The notes: generated from the letters alone by a model not told the origin. A stretch of 64,000 bases of DNA from Shewanella amazonensis SB2B (GCF_000015245.1 NC_008700.1:1308001-1372000); one strand, 5' to 3'. Positions 27,418-36,999 are shown, numbered from the stretch's first letter. Translations and numbers: made by a program.

Positions 27418-28854
27418 TCAGTCCGCCAGTGCCGGCAGGGTGATCACCATCCGCAGGCCACCCAGAGGAGACAGGCTGGCATGGATTTGCCCCTGGTGCG
27501 CCAGGATGATGGACTTGGCCACGGATAAGCCCAGACCCGCGCCACCCGTGTCACGGCTGCGGGAATCCTCCAACCGGTACAGGGGCTCAAACAGGCGCTC
27601 AAGCTGGTCTGCTGCCACGCCGGGAGCACTGTCCTCCAGGGTGATGACTATGACATCACCACGGCGACAAAGGCTGAGTCGAATACTGCCCGGCGCTTGG
27701 GTATAACGCAGGCTGTTTTCCATCAACTTGCCGAGCGCCAGCTCGAAACTGGTTTCGTCCAGGAGGGCGGGGCAGGGGGGATGGCTGCGGGTAAGATCCA
27801 GGGTGAGCTGTAAGCCCCGGCCAGCGACACTGTCCTGAAAACGGTTTATCCAATCGGACAGGAAATCATGTAATTCCACCCGAACCGCATTACCGTCGAG
27901 CCGGGTTTGGTCGAGCTTGCTGGCGCGGGACAGGTCCGAAATGAAGGCATCCAGTTGCTGCATGTGCTTGAGCAGCCCCTCGATATTGGCACTGCTTGGT
28001 GCCATGACCCCATCCTGCATGGCCTCCAGTTTCATTCTCAGCACACTGAGTGGGGTTCGCAGTTCATGGGATACATCCGTAAGCAGCTTCTGCTGTTTGA
28101 CCAGAGTGTCGAGCATCAGGGCATTGCGATCCTGCAGCAGCCTTTCAGACTCGGCGTGGGATTTTTTCAGCTCAAGGTGGGCCTGGTTCAGGGTCAGCTC
28201 GCTGAAATAACAGGTGAAGACCATCACCAGGGAGGCCAGCACAAACCGGATCAGGCTGACCTGGTCCCAGGCGCCCGCCTGCCATTGCCCTAGTTGGCTG
28301 AATGCCATGGTAAACAGCACCAGATAAAACACCGCCACCAGAGATGCACCCAGGGCGCGGCCATTGAGCATGAACACAAATACCGGCAGGAAGAAGGTCC
28401 AGATAAGGCTGAAGTTTTCCGCTTGTCCCTGCCAGGCCAGCGCCCATAAAAACAGCATTAGAATGAGGCTGACCAGCAGGGAGGTGGAATTGAGGATGTT
28501 GAGTTGTGCCCCATTGCGCTGTTTGTTATGGGCCAGGGCATCAGTATCCTGCGCGACTTGGGGATCATCCGGCCTGTGGCCATTCTGGGTATTATCCCCA
28601 TGGGGAGTCTGGCGGGGTAAACGATGACTCAGGCGCAGGCGAATATAGGCAAACAGGCAGGCCGCCAGGGCGCATAAATCCAGCGCGGCAATCTGCCACA
28701 TGCCCCTGAATTGGTTGTAAATCGCAAAAACACTGAGTAGCAAAATGATGGTCAGCAGCAGGCCATTGAGCACCAGTTGCCGACGTTTCAGGGCGATGCC
28801 ATTTAAGGATTCGGTATCACTGAATAACCGGATATCGCGTAAAAATTGGAACAT
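27418..28854 (-). CDS. Sensor histidine kinase, third gene of the signalling operon
   Basis: A 478-residue membrane kinase. Several hydrophobic helices lie in the first 220 residues (LLLTIILLLSVFAIYNQ, LLVSLILMLFLWALAW, FLVLFTMAFSQLG-type segments) with no periplasmic domain of size, so it probably senses within the membrane. HisKA follows with the phosphate-accepting His in DVSHELRTPLS (about 265), then HATPase_c with N-box ENSLRY, DSAPGVAADQLERLFEPLYR and GLGLSVAKSI. The catalytic half closely resembles the end of the propeller kinase at 29715. Ribosome site AGGGGT precedes ATG. Confidence 0.92.
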   Translation of the reverse strand: MFQFLRDIRLFSDTESLNGIALKRRQLVLNGLLLTIILLLSVFAIYNQFRGMWQIAALDLCALAACLFAYIRLRLSHRLPRQTPHGDNTQNGHRPDDPQVAQDTDALAHNKQRNGAQLNILNSTSLLVSLILMLFLWALAWQGQAENFSLIWTFFLPVFVFMLNGRALGASLVAVFYLVLFTMAFSQLGQWQAGAWDQVSLIRFVLASLVMVFTCYFSELTLNQAHLELKKSHAESERLLQDRNALMLDTLVKQQKLLTDVSHELRTPLSVLRMKLEAMQDGVMAPSSANIEGLLKHMQQLDAFISDLSRASKLDQTRLDGNAVRVELHDFLSDWINRFQDSVAGRGLQLTLDLTRSHPPCPALLDETSFELALGKLMENSLRYTQAPGSIRLSLCRRGDVIVITLEDSAPGVAADQLERLFEPLYRLEDSRSRDTGGAGLGLSVAKSIILAHQGQIHASLSPLGGLRMVITLPALAD

Positions 28855-29017
28855 GTTTACCCCTGACTCTACAGCTTTCGCGTTGCGGCACTTTGGCTAC
28901 TCATGCTGCTTTACGCGCTGAGACCTTGCCGTTACGCCAAATAAGACCACAGGATTGTGCAGCAATTATGCAGTTTTTTGGGGCACGGCTGGATTGCGTT
29001 AATGGCTGCAGGGTCTT

Positions 29018-29686
29018 TTAGCCTTCGAAACGATAACCCAGGCCATAGATAGAGCGGATCATCTCCTGCTCTGTATTAAGGCCGGTGAGCTTTTTACGCA
29101 GGTTGCGAATATGGCTGTCCACTGTCCGGTCCGACAACACCCTGAAGTCACTGTAGAGCAAATCCAAAATCTGGCTGCGGGAATAAATACGGTTTGGCTG
29201 GCTGTAGAGCAGGTTAAACAGCCTGAACTCCAGCGCCGTCAGAACGACAGTTTGGCCGCCAAAGCTTATGGACAAACCTGATTCATCTACCTTGAGGCTG
29301 GTGCCCGCGGCAGTGAGTTTGCCGTCGAGCCGGCGAAGCACAGCCCGCACCCGGGCAGTCAGCTCTCGGGCACTGTAGGGTTTGCACACATAGTCATCTG
29401 CGCCGGTATCAAGCCCCAGCAGGCGGTCCACCTCTTCTACCCTGGCGGTGGTCATAATGATGTAAAGCTCTGAAAAGACTCTGAGTTCCTGGCAAATACT
29501 CAGGCCATCCTTACCCGGCAGCATCAAATCGAGCAGCATCAAACTGGGCGTCTCGTTTTTCACTGCCTCGACCACGTCGCTGCCGTCATGAAATACACGG
29601 GTTTCCAGACCTTCGGCCTGCAAATACATCTGCATCACTTCGGCGATGTTCTTTTCATCTTCTACGATAAACACCTTATGGGTCAT
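29018..29686 (-). CDS. OmpR/PhoB family response regulator
   Basis: A 222-residue two-component regulator. The receiver domain has the acidic pair (VEDE, 8-11), the phosphorylated Asp53 in LLDLMLPGKDG, Thr in MTTAR and the conserved Lys in VCKPYSARE. The C-terminal winged helix (about 130-222) ends in MIRSIYGLGYRFEG, typical for OmpR. It lies between two kinase genes on the same strand, 28 bases after the propeller kinase. Targets are unknown; the nearby giant surface protein is one guess based on position only. Confidence 0.95.
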   Translation of the reverse strand: MTHKVFIVEDEKNIAEVMQMYLQAEGLETRVFHDGSDVVEAVKNETPSLMLLDLMLPGKDGLSICQELRVFSELYIIMTTARVEEVDRLLGLDTGADDYVCKPYSARELTARVRAVLRRLDGKLTAAGTSLKVDESGLSISFGGQTVVLTALEFRLFNLLYSQPNRIYSRSQILDLLYSDFRVLSDRTVDSHIRNLRKKLTGLNTEQEMIRSIYGLGYRFEG

Positions 29687-29714
29687 GGCGGTCTTTTATC
29701 ACCTGTAAGCTGTG

Positions 29715-32700
29715 TTAAGCGCTGTGCTGAGACGCATCGGTTATGGACCCAGTGGCAGGCAAAGAGGGCTGCTTGGCCGATATGGGGATACTGAGCGGCA
29801 ATTGAATTTCAATGGCGACCCCGCCCAAAGGGGAGGGCGAAGCCGTTATCGTGCCGCCGTGGGCGCGGATAATCGACTGGCAAATCCACAGCCCAAGCCC
29901 CGAACCAGATGCCGTCTCTGCCTTGTCAGCGTCCCCAGTGTTGCTGGCACGGTAAAGCCGGTCAAACAGGCGCTCATATTCCTCGGCGGCAACCCCGGGG
30001 GCCGAGTCGTCGATGCGAAGGGTTACCCAGGCTTGCTGCGACGCGCCCAAGATCTGGGGCTCTTGGGGAAGATGAGACGGAGACATCGCCAGCAACAGCT
30101 GTACCTGGCCGCCATGGTTTGTGTATTTGTAGCTGTTTTTCAACAAATTCCCCAAAACCTGCTCCAGTCGTGCCTTATCCGCAAACACGGCTGGCTCTGG
30201 CAGCAACTCAGGCTGACAGTTGTTGGAGAAGCTAACCCGGATCCCTTTTTGTGCCATAAGGGGGCGGAAGCCGGTTATCTGCTCTTCAATCAGTGGCAAA
30301 AGCTTGAGGTGCGCCTTACTCATGGCAAGGTTTGTTCCTTCCTCTGCAGACAGCTGCACTATGTCGCCCACCATGCGATTGAGATTGCCAAGGCTATTTG
30401 CCATCGACTCAAAGGTGGCATCGGAGCTTTGCAGCAGACCATCCTGCATGGCCTCCAACTGCACTTTAATCATGGCCAGCGGCGTGCGAAGGTCGTGGCC
30501 AACTTCAGCCAGCATTCGGTTTTTTTGCTCCATTAATTCTGACAGCATTTCAGCCTTTCTCAGGGCATCGCGATGCTCAAACTGCGCCAGTTGCTGGGCA
30601 CGCGCGCGGGCCAGGCGCCAGCGAAACAGACCATACAACAACGCCAGCAGCAGCGTCGCCATCAGCAGCTGAAACCACAGGGTTTGATAATAGTTGGGTA
30701 CTTTACTGACGTTCAGTAACAGCTCTGGCCCCCAGTCGCCGCCTTGCGCCCGCGCCTGTAAATGCAGGCGGTACTCCCCGGGCGGCAGAGCCGTGTAGCG
30801 GGCAAGACGCATATCCTCAGGCGCAGCCAGCCAGTCGTTGTCGTAGCCATCGAGACGATAGCGGTAATCCACCTTACCCAGGCTGCTGGCGTCGGGGCTG
30901 GCAAAACGCACCGAGAAGCGTTGGTCATCGGCGCCGACCACTAACCCCGGCGACAGAGGATCGAACGGCATATCGACACTGCCAAGCTGGATGTGGGTAA
31001 TGGCGACAGTGGCGTCAGGGATTGACTGTGGGCGGGCTTTGGTGCTTATCAGCTGCATGCTGTTGTTGCTGGCATAGGCGAAACTGTGGTCATCGAGAAG
31101 TGGGCTGCTGCGGCTCCAGCCGAGGTCAAGCGCGCCCTCACGCTCACCAAACTGTGCCAGCAGCAGGCCATTTTCATCCAATAAATGCGTGTTACCCAAC
31201 CAGAGCTGTCCCGTTGGCAATGCCACTAATCTGGCTGGCTGTATCATCTGGGCTGTGATGTCGTTGGCAAAGGGGCTGAATCTCAATACGGCGACGTTCT
31301 TGTCAGACCCCGAGGATGACATTGGTTCGGGCGTAACTGTGAGTTTTTCCAGCTCGCTGCTGCTCAGCCTGTCTATGCCTTCTGGGTGGGTGATTAGCAG
31401 GTTACCCTGACTATCGCCAAGGATTTGATTTATCTGGTTGTGGCGCAAACTGCCTTCGGTTGCCTGTTCGCGGCTGAAGAGATTGACAGTGTCAGCACCC
31501 GGCATCACCAATCCCAGCCCACCCTGGGTGCCAACCCAGAGCCGATTTTGCTCATCAAGGTAGAGGCAGCGAACGAAGCTGATAAAGCGGCTGCCGTCGG
31601 CATTTTTAAGCGGCGACATACTCAGGTTGTCCAGAGATACCCTGACCAGCCCCCGGTCAGTGCCGGCCCAGAGTTCCTGCTCTTGTCCAAGGGCAAGGCT
31701 TTTCACGAACACACCGTCATTTTTAGTGAGCGGCAATTGCAGTTCGTTACGCCAATGGCCATCGGCGCTGGTGGTTATCAGATTGCCGCTGTCGCCCCCA
31801 AACCAAAAGTTGTCCTGATGGTCTTTTATGGCCGCAACCAGCAGTTTTTGTTGAACTTTAACATCATCGCTGAACGGCGCTATAAGGCCGGTGCTGAGAT
31901 TAACGCGGCTTGCCTGTTGTTCGGTCAGTACCAAGAGTTCATCCGCACCCAGATTAAGCACTTGATGGATATTGGATGAGAACAGCTCTTTCAGCGCGGG
32001 TGCAAAACGGTCAATCAGCGAGAAGCCCTGGGCCTGAGGCGGATGGAATTGCAGCCCTACGCCCAGCACCCCCAGCCACAGGGTGCCCGAGGGTGAGCTT
32101 GTTATCGAATACACCACATCGCCCGCAAGCCCATGATGGTCAAGCAGGTTTCCCTGCAGATGTTTGATAAGCTTGCCGGTTTTGCCGTCGCGCAGCTCCA
32201 CGCCTTTGGTGCCGCTGAGCCAGATGCGGCGACTGCCATCGGCTTCCAGGGTTTCTGCAATGCCGGTGTTGATGACCTTGTGGGCGGCACTACTTTCGTC
32301 TTGTTCAAGTTGCAACACCCGCCCAGAGTCGGGGCTTAAGATATAGGAGCCCTGATTCTGGCTGGTAAGCCACAGGCGGTTGTCGCTGGCAAGATACAGC
32401 CTGCGCAGTACCACCCTGTGCAGCATTTCCCCCTCATTGGCAAATAGCCTGAAACCGGCTGCACCCATATCCATACTGGCCAGTCCCATAGCGGTAGACA
32501 GCCAGAGTTTGCCCTCGGCATCGAATTCGATATCCAGCAGGTAGTTGTGATAACGGTCGTCGGGTTTATCGAGGGAAAGATAAGGGGTGAATTGCGCGCT
32601 CTGTTCGCTCCAGCTGTCCAGCCCCCGGTCGTGGGCAAACCAGAGTTTGCCGTTGCGGTCTTTTTTAATGGCATTGACCTGGCTGCCACCTATGCTGCCC

Positions 32701-33140
32701 GACATCCCGGGGTTTCGCGCAAAATGGGTTGCCTGCCAGGTACTTAAGTCGACCCGGTAGACGCCCTGCGTCATGGTGCCAATCCACAAAATCTGGCCAT
32801 CGGCAAGCAAGGCGCGCACATGCAGCTTCGATAAATCCAGCTTGTTTGCGCTTTCAAGTGGCTGATATTCATAACCATCAAAGCGGAATACGCCTCTGCG
32901 GGTGCCTACCCAGATAAAGCCCTGTTGGTCGATTTCCAGTTTGAGGACTTCTTTGCCCGGTAGTTTGTGATTGGCTTCAACCTGGAACAGCGGTGGAGTA
33001 AGAATGGATGAGTCAATGGCTTGGCTTTGAAAGCTGATGGCAAAGACAAACAGCATCGCCAGTAAATGCCAACAATGGCGCAGGCCAGTGCTTATTGAGT
33101 GGCTGAAAAACCAGGCTGAGGGCTGCGGGTTGCGGCGCAT
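29715..33140 (-). CDS. Two-component propeller sensor histidine kinase
   Basis: A roughly 1141-residue kinase. After a signal anchor (HCWHLLAMLFVFAISFQSQA) come about 12-14 Reg_prop-type repeats (GFIWVGTRRGVFRFDG, LWLSTAMGLASMD and so on), two periplasmic propellers. A Y_Y_Y domain follows (YRYRLDGYDNDW, about 730), then one transmembrane helix (LLMATLLLALLYGLFRW, about 815), HisKA with His in EVGHDLRTPLA (about 877) and HATPase_c. There is no receiver domain, unlike the one-protein hybrids of Bacteroides. It should phosphorylate the regulator encoded just downstream. Start is uncertain: ATG at 33140 precedes the signal anchor; a TTG at 33209 extends it by 23 residues. Confidence 0.92.
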   Translation of the reverse strand: MRRNPQPSAWFFSHSISTGLRHCWHLLAMLFVFAISFQSQAIDSSILTPPLFQVEANHKLPGKEVLKLEIDQQGFIWVGTRRGVFRFDGYEYQPLESANKLDLSKLHVRALLADGQILWIGTMTQGVYRVDLSTWQATHFARNPGMSGSIGGSQVNAIKKDRNGKLWFAHDRGLDSWSEQSAQFTPYLSLDKPDDRYHNYLLDIEFDAEGKLWLSTAMGLASMDMGAAGFRLFANEGEMLHRVVLRRLYLASDNRLWLTSQNQGSYILSPDSGRVLQLEQDESSAAHKVINTGIAETLEADGSRRIWLSGTKGVELRDGKTGKLIKHLQGNLLDHHGLAGDVVYSITSSPSGTLWLGVLGVGLQFHPPQAQGFSLIDRFAPALKELFSSNIHQVLNLGADELLVLTEQQASRVNLSTGLIAPFSDDVKVQQKLLVAAIKDHQDNFWFGGDSGNLITTSADGHWRNELQLPLTKNDGVFVKSLALGQEQELWAGTDRGLVRVSLDNLSMSPLKNADGSRFISFVRCLYLDEQNRLWVGTQGGLGLVMPGADTVNLFSREQATEGSLRHNQINQILGDSQGNLLITHPEGIDRLSSSELEKLTVTPEPMSSSGSDKNVAVLRFSPFANDITAQMIQPARLVALPTGQLWLGNTHLLDENGLLLAQFGEREGALDLGWSRSSPLLDDHSFAYASNNSMQLISTKARPQSIPDATVAITHIQLGSVDMPFDPLSPGLVVGADDQRFSVRFASPDASSLGKVDYRYRLDGYDNDWLAAPEDMRLARYTALPPGEYRLHLQARAQGGDWGPELLLNVSKVPNYYQTLWFQLLMATLLLALLYGLFRWRLARARAQQLAQFEHRDALRKAEMLSELMEQKNRMLAEVGHDLRTPLAMIKVQLEAMQDGLLQSSDATFESMANSLGNLNRMVGDIVQLSAEEGTNLAMSKAHLKLLPLIEEQITGFRPLMAQKGIRVSFSNNCQPELLPEPAVFADKARLEQVLGNLLKNSYKYTNHGGQVQLLLAMSPSHLPQEPQILGASQQAWVTLRIDDSAPGVAAEEYERLFDRLYRASNTGDADKAETASGSGLGLWICQSIIRAHGGTITASPSPLGGVAIEIQLPLSIPISAKQPSLPATGSITDASQHSA

Positions 33141-33310
33141 TCTGAACTGCGGGATCACCAGTGGTTCTCTTTGAGCCAATGAGTTGAGACGCGTTATTGT
33201 TAATGGCAAGGGTATCTTGTTAATGAAGACGGGAAAAGCCTTTAGCGCAAATGCCAGCTAAAAAGGCCGATTAACTGAGTGAATCGCATAAGGTTTCACC
33301 AAGCCCCGCT

Positions 33311-33375
33311 GGCTTGGTGAACCTGCCAGAGGCTTGATGAATAGCATCAGAGACTTGATGAACCTGTTGATGTGG
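33311..33375 (-). repeat. Short tandem array after the GNAT stop codon
   Basis: Three 20-22-base imperfect units of the form GGCTTGATGAAnnGCnnCAGA on the plus strand (33311, 33331, 33352). It directly follows the stop codon at 33377-33379 of the minus-strand acetyltransferase gene. Confidence 0.7.
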
Positions 33376-33376
33376 C

Positions 33377-33832
33377 TCACAGGGCCTTGGTCATAAACAG
33401 GCTGTGGGGATCTTCGCGGTAATGCCCAAAGGGGGCACAGACCTCAAAGCCGTGGGCCAGGTACAGCCGCTGCGCGGGCAGGAAGTAATCGGCGGTGCCG
33501 GTTTCCAGATACAGGCGTTTAAAGCCGAGGCGACGACTTTCGTTTTCCAGATGCATCAGCATGGCATGGCCAAAACCGCGACCGCGCAGCGCGCGGGTGG
33601 CCCGCATGGATTTGATTTCGCCGCTGTGAAAGTCCACCTGCTTCACGGCGCCGCAGGCGGCGAGGGTATTGCCCTGCCACAGGGTATAAAAACGGATATC
33701 ACGTTGCTTGAGACGGGCCAGGTCAAGCGCGTGCACGCTGTCTGCGGGGGAGTTGTCGTACATGTCTTCCAGATGTTCGTGCAGTAATCTGGCAACCGCC
33801 GGGTGGCTTAAATCGTCAAGCTTGATATTCAT
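33377..33832 (-). CDS. GNAT family N-acetyltransferase
   Basis: A 151-residue acetyltransferase similar to the YafP/PhnO-like GNAT group. The acetyl-CoA loop ALRGRGFGHAMLMHLE and the C-terminal strand RLYLETGTADYFLPAQRLYLAHGFE (quoted in part for recognition) are typical. The region HEHLEDMYDNSPADSVHALDL at the N-terminus matches a family often annotated as acetyltransferase of unknown substrate. ATG at 33832 has GGAG eight bases upstream; the longer frame has none. Confidence 0.9.
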   Translation of the reverse strand: MNIKLDDLSHPAVARLLHEHLEDMYDNSPADSVHALDLARLKQRDIRFYTLWQGNTLAACGAVKQVDFHSGEIKSMRATRALRGRGFGHAMLMHLENESRRLGFKRLYLETGTADYFLPAQRLYLAHGFEVCAPFGHYREDPHSLFMTKAL

Positions 33833-34216
33833 CCCTAATACTCCTGAATAATGACATCCGATTTGACAAAGCAAAGGCTGTGCCTGAATTCAGGGTATTG
33901 ATAGATATAGGTTTTTATTGGTGGATCTGTGCTTGTAAGCACCTTTGGCGGGAGGGTTGCCTTTTTTTGGTGCAACACGACTGCTTCATCGGCCTGCTCT
34001 ATTTCGATGTCTGCACGCGTGTAAAGGGAGCTGCGCTTTATCTTTGCGTCTTCGCTATTGCCATTGTTGCACCCTCTGTGCGCCAATTTTGCTCAAGGCC
34101 GCATCCTGGCCGATGGTATTGGCCCACGGTGGACAGAAATGACCCAAAATCCGGTTTTTGTTCCCGGCTGCCGATTCGGTTAACTTTTGCAGCAGTTGAT
34201 GTAGCAGGAGCCGACC
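33833..34216. other. 384-base gap without a recognisable gene
   Basis: This stretch lies between the divergent GNAT and phosphatase genes and should carry both promoters. Reading frames on both strands here look like chance: no ribosome site and no family. I see one short palindrome (GTGCTTGTAAGCAC near 33928) and nothing else. Confidence 0.5.
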
Positions 34217-34816
34217 ATGAGCAGACGATTTTTTGTATTAAGGCACGGGGAAACCCATTTTAACGTTGAGCAGAAATTGCAGGGTCACTGCAACTCGCCG
34301 TTGACGCCAAAAGGGCGGGCCCAGGCTCAGGCGGTGGGCGCCGCGCTGAAAACGCATTTGGGCCCGACATTTCATCTCTATGCCAGCTCCCTTGGCCGCG
34401 CGGTGCAAACCGCCGAGATTGTGTGTCGGGCGCTGGATAAACCCGATACCCCCATCATCAAAGAGCCCAGACTGATGGAGTTTGCCCTGGGACTGTGGGA
34501 GCAAAGAACCGTGCCCAGCATCAAGAGTCAGCACCCCGAGCTTGAAGGGATGGGCGACTGGTACCTGCATGCACCGCAAGCGGAGTCTTTCGACGAGGTG
34601 AGATCCCGGCTTGAAAGCTGGCTGGCCGAGCTGCCCCCAACGGGCGACATAGTGGTGGTCAGCCATGCCCTGACCGGCATAGCACTGCGGGGTATGTTGC
34701 TGGATTTAAGTTACCAAGACTGCTGGCGTCAGGACCTGCCCCAGGATGCGTTTTTTATCCTTGAAGAAGGAACTGTGACCCGAATCGATTGCCTTGCCGA
34801 GCCATGCGTCGCTTGA
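34217..34816 (+). CDS. Histidine phosphatase family protein
   Basis: A 199-residue enzyme of the phosphoglycerate-mutase-like branch-1 histidine phosphatases. The catalytic motif LRHGETHFNVE is at residues 8-18, the second Arg in YASSLGRAVQTAEIV, the acid in LMEFALGLWEQR and the second catalytic His in VVVSHALTGIALRG. The lack of the extra insertions of true mutase suggests a phosphatase; substrate unknown. Ribosome site AGGAG precedes ATG. A bidirectional terminator follows. Confidence 0.92.
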   Translation: MSRRFFVLRHGETHFNVEQKLQGHCNSPLTPKGRAQAQAVGAALKTHLGPTFHLYASSLGRAVQTAEIVCRALDKPDTPIIKEPRLMEFALGLWEQRTVPSIKSQHPELEGMGDWYLHAPQAESFDEVRSRLESWLAELPPTGDIVVVSHALTGIALRGMLLDLSYQDCWRQDLPQDAFFILEEGTVTRIDCLAEPCVA

Positions 34817-34843
34817 TTTAACCTGCGATCCCCATCATCAGGT

Positions 34844-34872
34844 AAAAAACACCCGCAGCAGCGGGTGTTTTT
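34844..34872. terminator. Bidirectional rho-independent terminator
   Basis: Stem AAAACACCCGC / GCGGGTGTTTT with loop AGCA, A- and T-runs on either side. It lies between the convergent phosphatase and GH97 genes. Confidence 0.9.
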
Positions 34873-34878
34873 GTTGGC

Positions 34879-34923
34879 AAAAGCCGGTTAGTCAAAAGCC
34901 AGTTAGTCAAAGGTGAGGTAGTG
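34879..34923. repeat. 15-base tandem repeat, three copies
   Basis: AAAAGCCGGTTAGTC, AAAAGCCAGTTAGTC and AAAGGTGAGGTAGTG, head to tail. On the minus strand it sits between the GH97 stop and the terminator. Confidence 0.8.
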
Positions 34924-34968
34924 AAAGGGTTATGCCCGGATGACTGATCTGGGCGGCTGCCTTTGGCC

Positions 34969-36999
34969 TTAGAGTGCTTTCAGGCGTACAGCGGCGCCGC
35001 CACCTTCGGCCAGATGCAGGCTGAGGGTATCGCCCTTGCGTACGGTTTGCTTTTTGATATCCATCTCATAGGGGCGCCATTTCCACTCGGCGTCTTTGCC
35101 GTCCTGATAAATCTGCGCCTCAAAGGTTTTGCCGGGCTCGAGGAAATCCAGCTTCACCGTCACATCCCGGGCATTTTCGTCGGTCACGGCGCCCAGATAC
35201 CAGTCGTTGCCGCTGTATTGGCGGGCTTTGCGCTCTTTACGGGCCATCACCACAAAGTCGCCCACCGCGCCATCGAGGGCAATACTCTGCTCCCAGTCTG
35301 TGGGTACGTCTTTGATAAATTGAAAGGCGTCCGGGCGTTTTAAGTAGTTCTCGGGCAAATCGGCCGCCATCTGGATGGGGCTGTAGAGCACCACATACAG
35401 GGCCAGCTGCTTGGCGAGGGTGCTTTGGGGGCGGTTTGTGTTGTCGCCAAGGCCATTAAAGCTCATGTCGAAGATACCCGGAGTAAAGTCCATGGGGCCT
35501 GCCAGCATGCGGGTGAACGACAGCATGGCGATGTGCTCCGGCGGGTTGGGCGGATTGCCCCAGGCATTGTATTCCTGCCCACGGGCACCCTCGCGGGCCA
35601 GCCAGTTGGGGTAGGTGCGGCGCAGTCCTGTGTCCTTGATGGGCTCGTGGGTGTTGATGCTTATCTGGTATTTGGCGGCGGTTTTCACGTTATCCAGATA
35701 CTCGCCCACCATAAACTGGCCATCGTGCCACTCAAAGCGCTCAAGGCCGTTTTCATCGATGCGTTTGATGTTGCCGCCATCGGCCACATAGCCGGTTTTT
35801 ACTTGGGCAACGCCCATCTTTTGGTACAGACTGAAGGCGCCGTCCCACTGTTTGCGGTAGTTGCTGACGCTGCCGGAGGTTTCGTGGTGGCCAATCAGCC
35901 TGGCGCCCACTTCGCGGCCATAATCGGCAATGGCCTTGATATCAAAATCGGCAAAGGGCTTGGTAAAGCTGAACAAATCGCCATTGTGGAACCAGTCGCC
36001 GTCCCAGCCGATATTCCAGCCTTCCACCAGCACCCCATCAAAGCCATTGTCGGCGGCAAAGCGCAGGTACTTTTTGGTCTCAGCTGTGGTGGCGCCATGC
36101 TGGCTGCCGCTGCCCCAGGTGTTTTTATTGATGTGCATGCCCCACCAAATACCCACGTACTTGCCGGGCTCGACCCAGGACACATCCCCAAGCTGATTGG
36201 GCTCGTTAAGATTAAGTATAAGGTGCGAGTTAATCAGTCCGGTGGCATTGGGCGCAATGTGCAGCGTGCGCCAGGGGGTGTTGAAGGTGCCATTGGTTTT
36301 AACCGCCACCCCATCTGACCAGGGGGTGAGCTCGGCAACAAAGGTGCCGGGTCGGCGCTGATTCAGGGTCATGGCGGCGTAGTCCACCAGGGCCGCCTCG
36401 TGGATGGCAATATGCACCCCATCCTTGTTTTTTAAGGTAAAAGGCGTTTGCACCAGGGCGGCATCGGCAAGCTTGCTGTGCTGATAGAGATACTCGTAGC
36501 GGTTCCAGCCACGGCCCGGGATCCACCAGGCCTCGGCCTTGTCGGCATCCTCAATGGCAAACTCGGTGAGCTCGCGGCCTATGTTCAGGGGCGTATTGGC
36601 ATTGACCTCGTAGCGAAAGCCCACGCCATCGTCAAAGGCGCGAAAGCGCACCTTGTAGGCTTGTTTGCTGTCTGGGTGAGTAAAGCTCACCACAAGCTCG
36701 TTGTGCTTATCTTCAATGATGCGCGCCTCGCCCCAGGGCTGCTCCCAGCTGCTGTCCACCGTGGCCCTTTGGCTGTCTGTGATATCAAAACCGCCGCGAA
36801 AGTTGGCGGCATTGGTGAAATCAAACCCCAGTTTGGAGGCGCCAATCACAGGCTTACCATGAAACAGCACGGCGTAGTGGGGGGCGTCATCATCGCTTAC
36901 CCTAAGTTCAATCTCGCCATTGGGGGACTTGAGGCTTAAGGTTTTGGCCTGCAATGGCAGGCTGGCGGCCATGGCCAACAGCAGCAGTGAATAGCGCAT
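34969..36999 (-). CDS. Glycoside hydrolase family 97 (alpha-glucosidase-like), exported
   Basis: A 676-residue enzyme with signal peptide MRYSLLLLAMAASLPLQA. The N-terminal beta-sandwich (to about 275) is followed by the (beta/alpha)8 barrel with WWGMHINKNTWGSGSQHG, GFDGVLVEGWNIGWDGDW and VAQVKTGYVADGG, then a C-terminal beta domain. The sequence GHHETSGSVSNYRKQ carries the E region of the inverting (SusB-like) subgroup rather than the Asp nucleophile of the retaining subgroup, but I am not certain of this alignment. No sus or other carbohydrate genes lie beside it. It would cleave alpha-glucans or oligosaccharides in the periplasm. Confidence 0.9.
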   Translation of the reverse strand: MRYSLLLLAMAASLPLQAKTLSLKSPNGEIELRVSDDDAPHYAVLFHGKPVIGASKLGFDFTNAANFRGGFDITDSQRATVDSSWEQPWGEARIIEDKHNELVVSFTHPDSKQAYKVRFRAFDDGVGFRYEVNANTPLNIGRELTEFAIEDADKAEAWWIPGRGWNRYEYLYQHSKLADAALVQTPFTLKNKDGVHIAIHEAALVDYAAMTLNQRRPGTFVAELTPWSDGVAVKTNGTFNTPWRTLHIAPNATGLINSHLILNLNEPNQLGDVSWVEPGKYVGIWWGMHINKNTWGSGSQHGATTAETKKYLRFAADNGFDGVLVEGWNIGWDGDWFHNGDLFSFTKPFADFDIKAIADYGREVGARLIGHHETSGSVSNYRKQWDGAFSLYQKMGVAQVKTGYVADGGNIKRIDENGLERFEWHDGQFMVGEYLDNVKTAAKYQISINTHEPIKDTGLRRTYPNWLAREGARGQEYNAWGNPPNPPEHIAMLSFTRMLAGPMDFTPGIFDMSFNGLGDNTNRPQSTLAKQLALYVVLYSPIQMAADLPENYLKRPDAFQFIKDVPTDWEQSIALDGAVGDFVVMARKERKARQYSGNDWYLGAVTDENARDVTVKLDFLEPGKTFEAQIYQDGKDAEWKWRPYEMDIKKQTVRKGDTLSLHLAEGGGAAVRLKAL

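Noticed and set aside
33835..34263. Open frames in the gap between the GNAT and phosphatase genes
   Set aside because: No ribosome site, no recognisable domain, and overlap with real genes at both ends.
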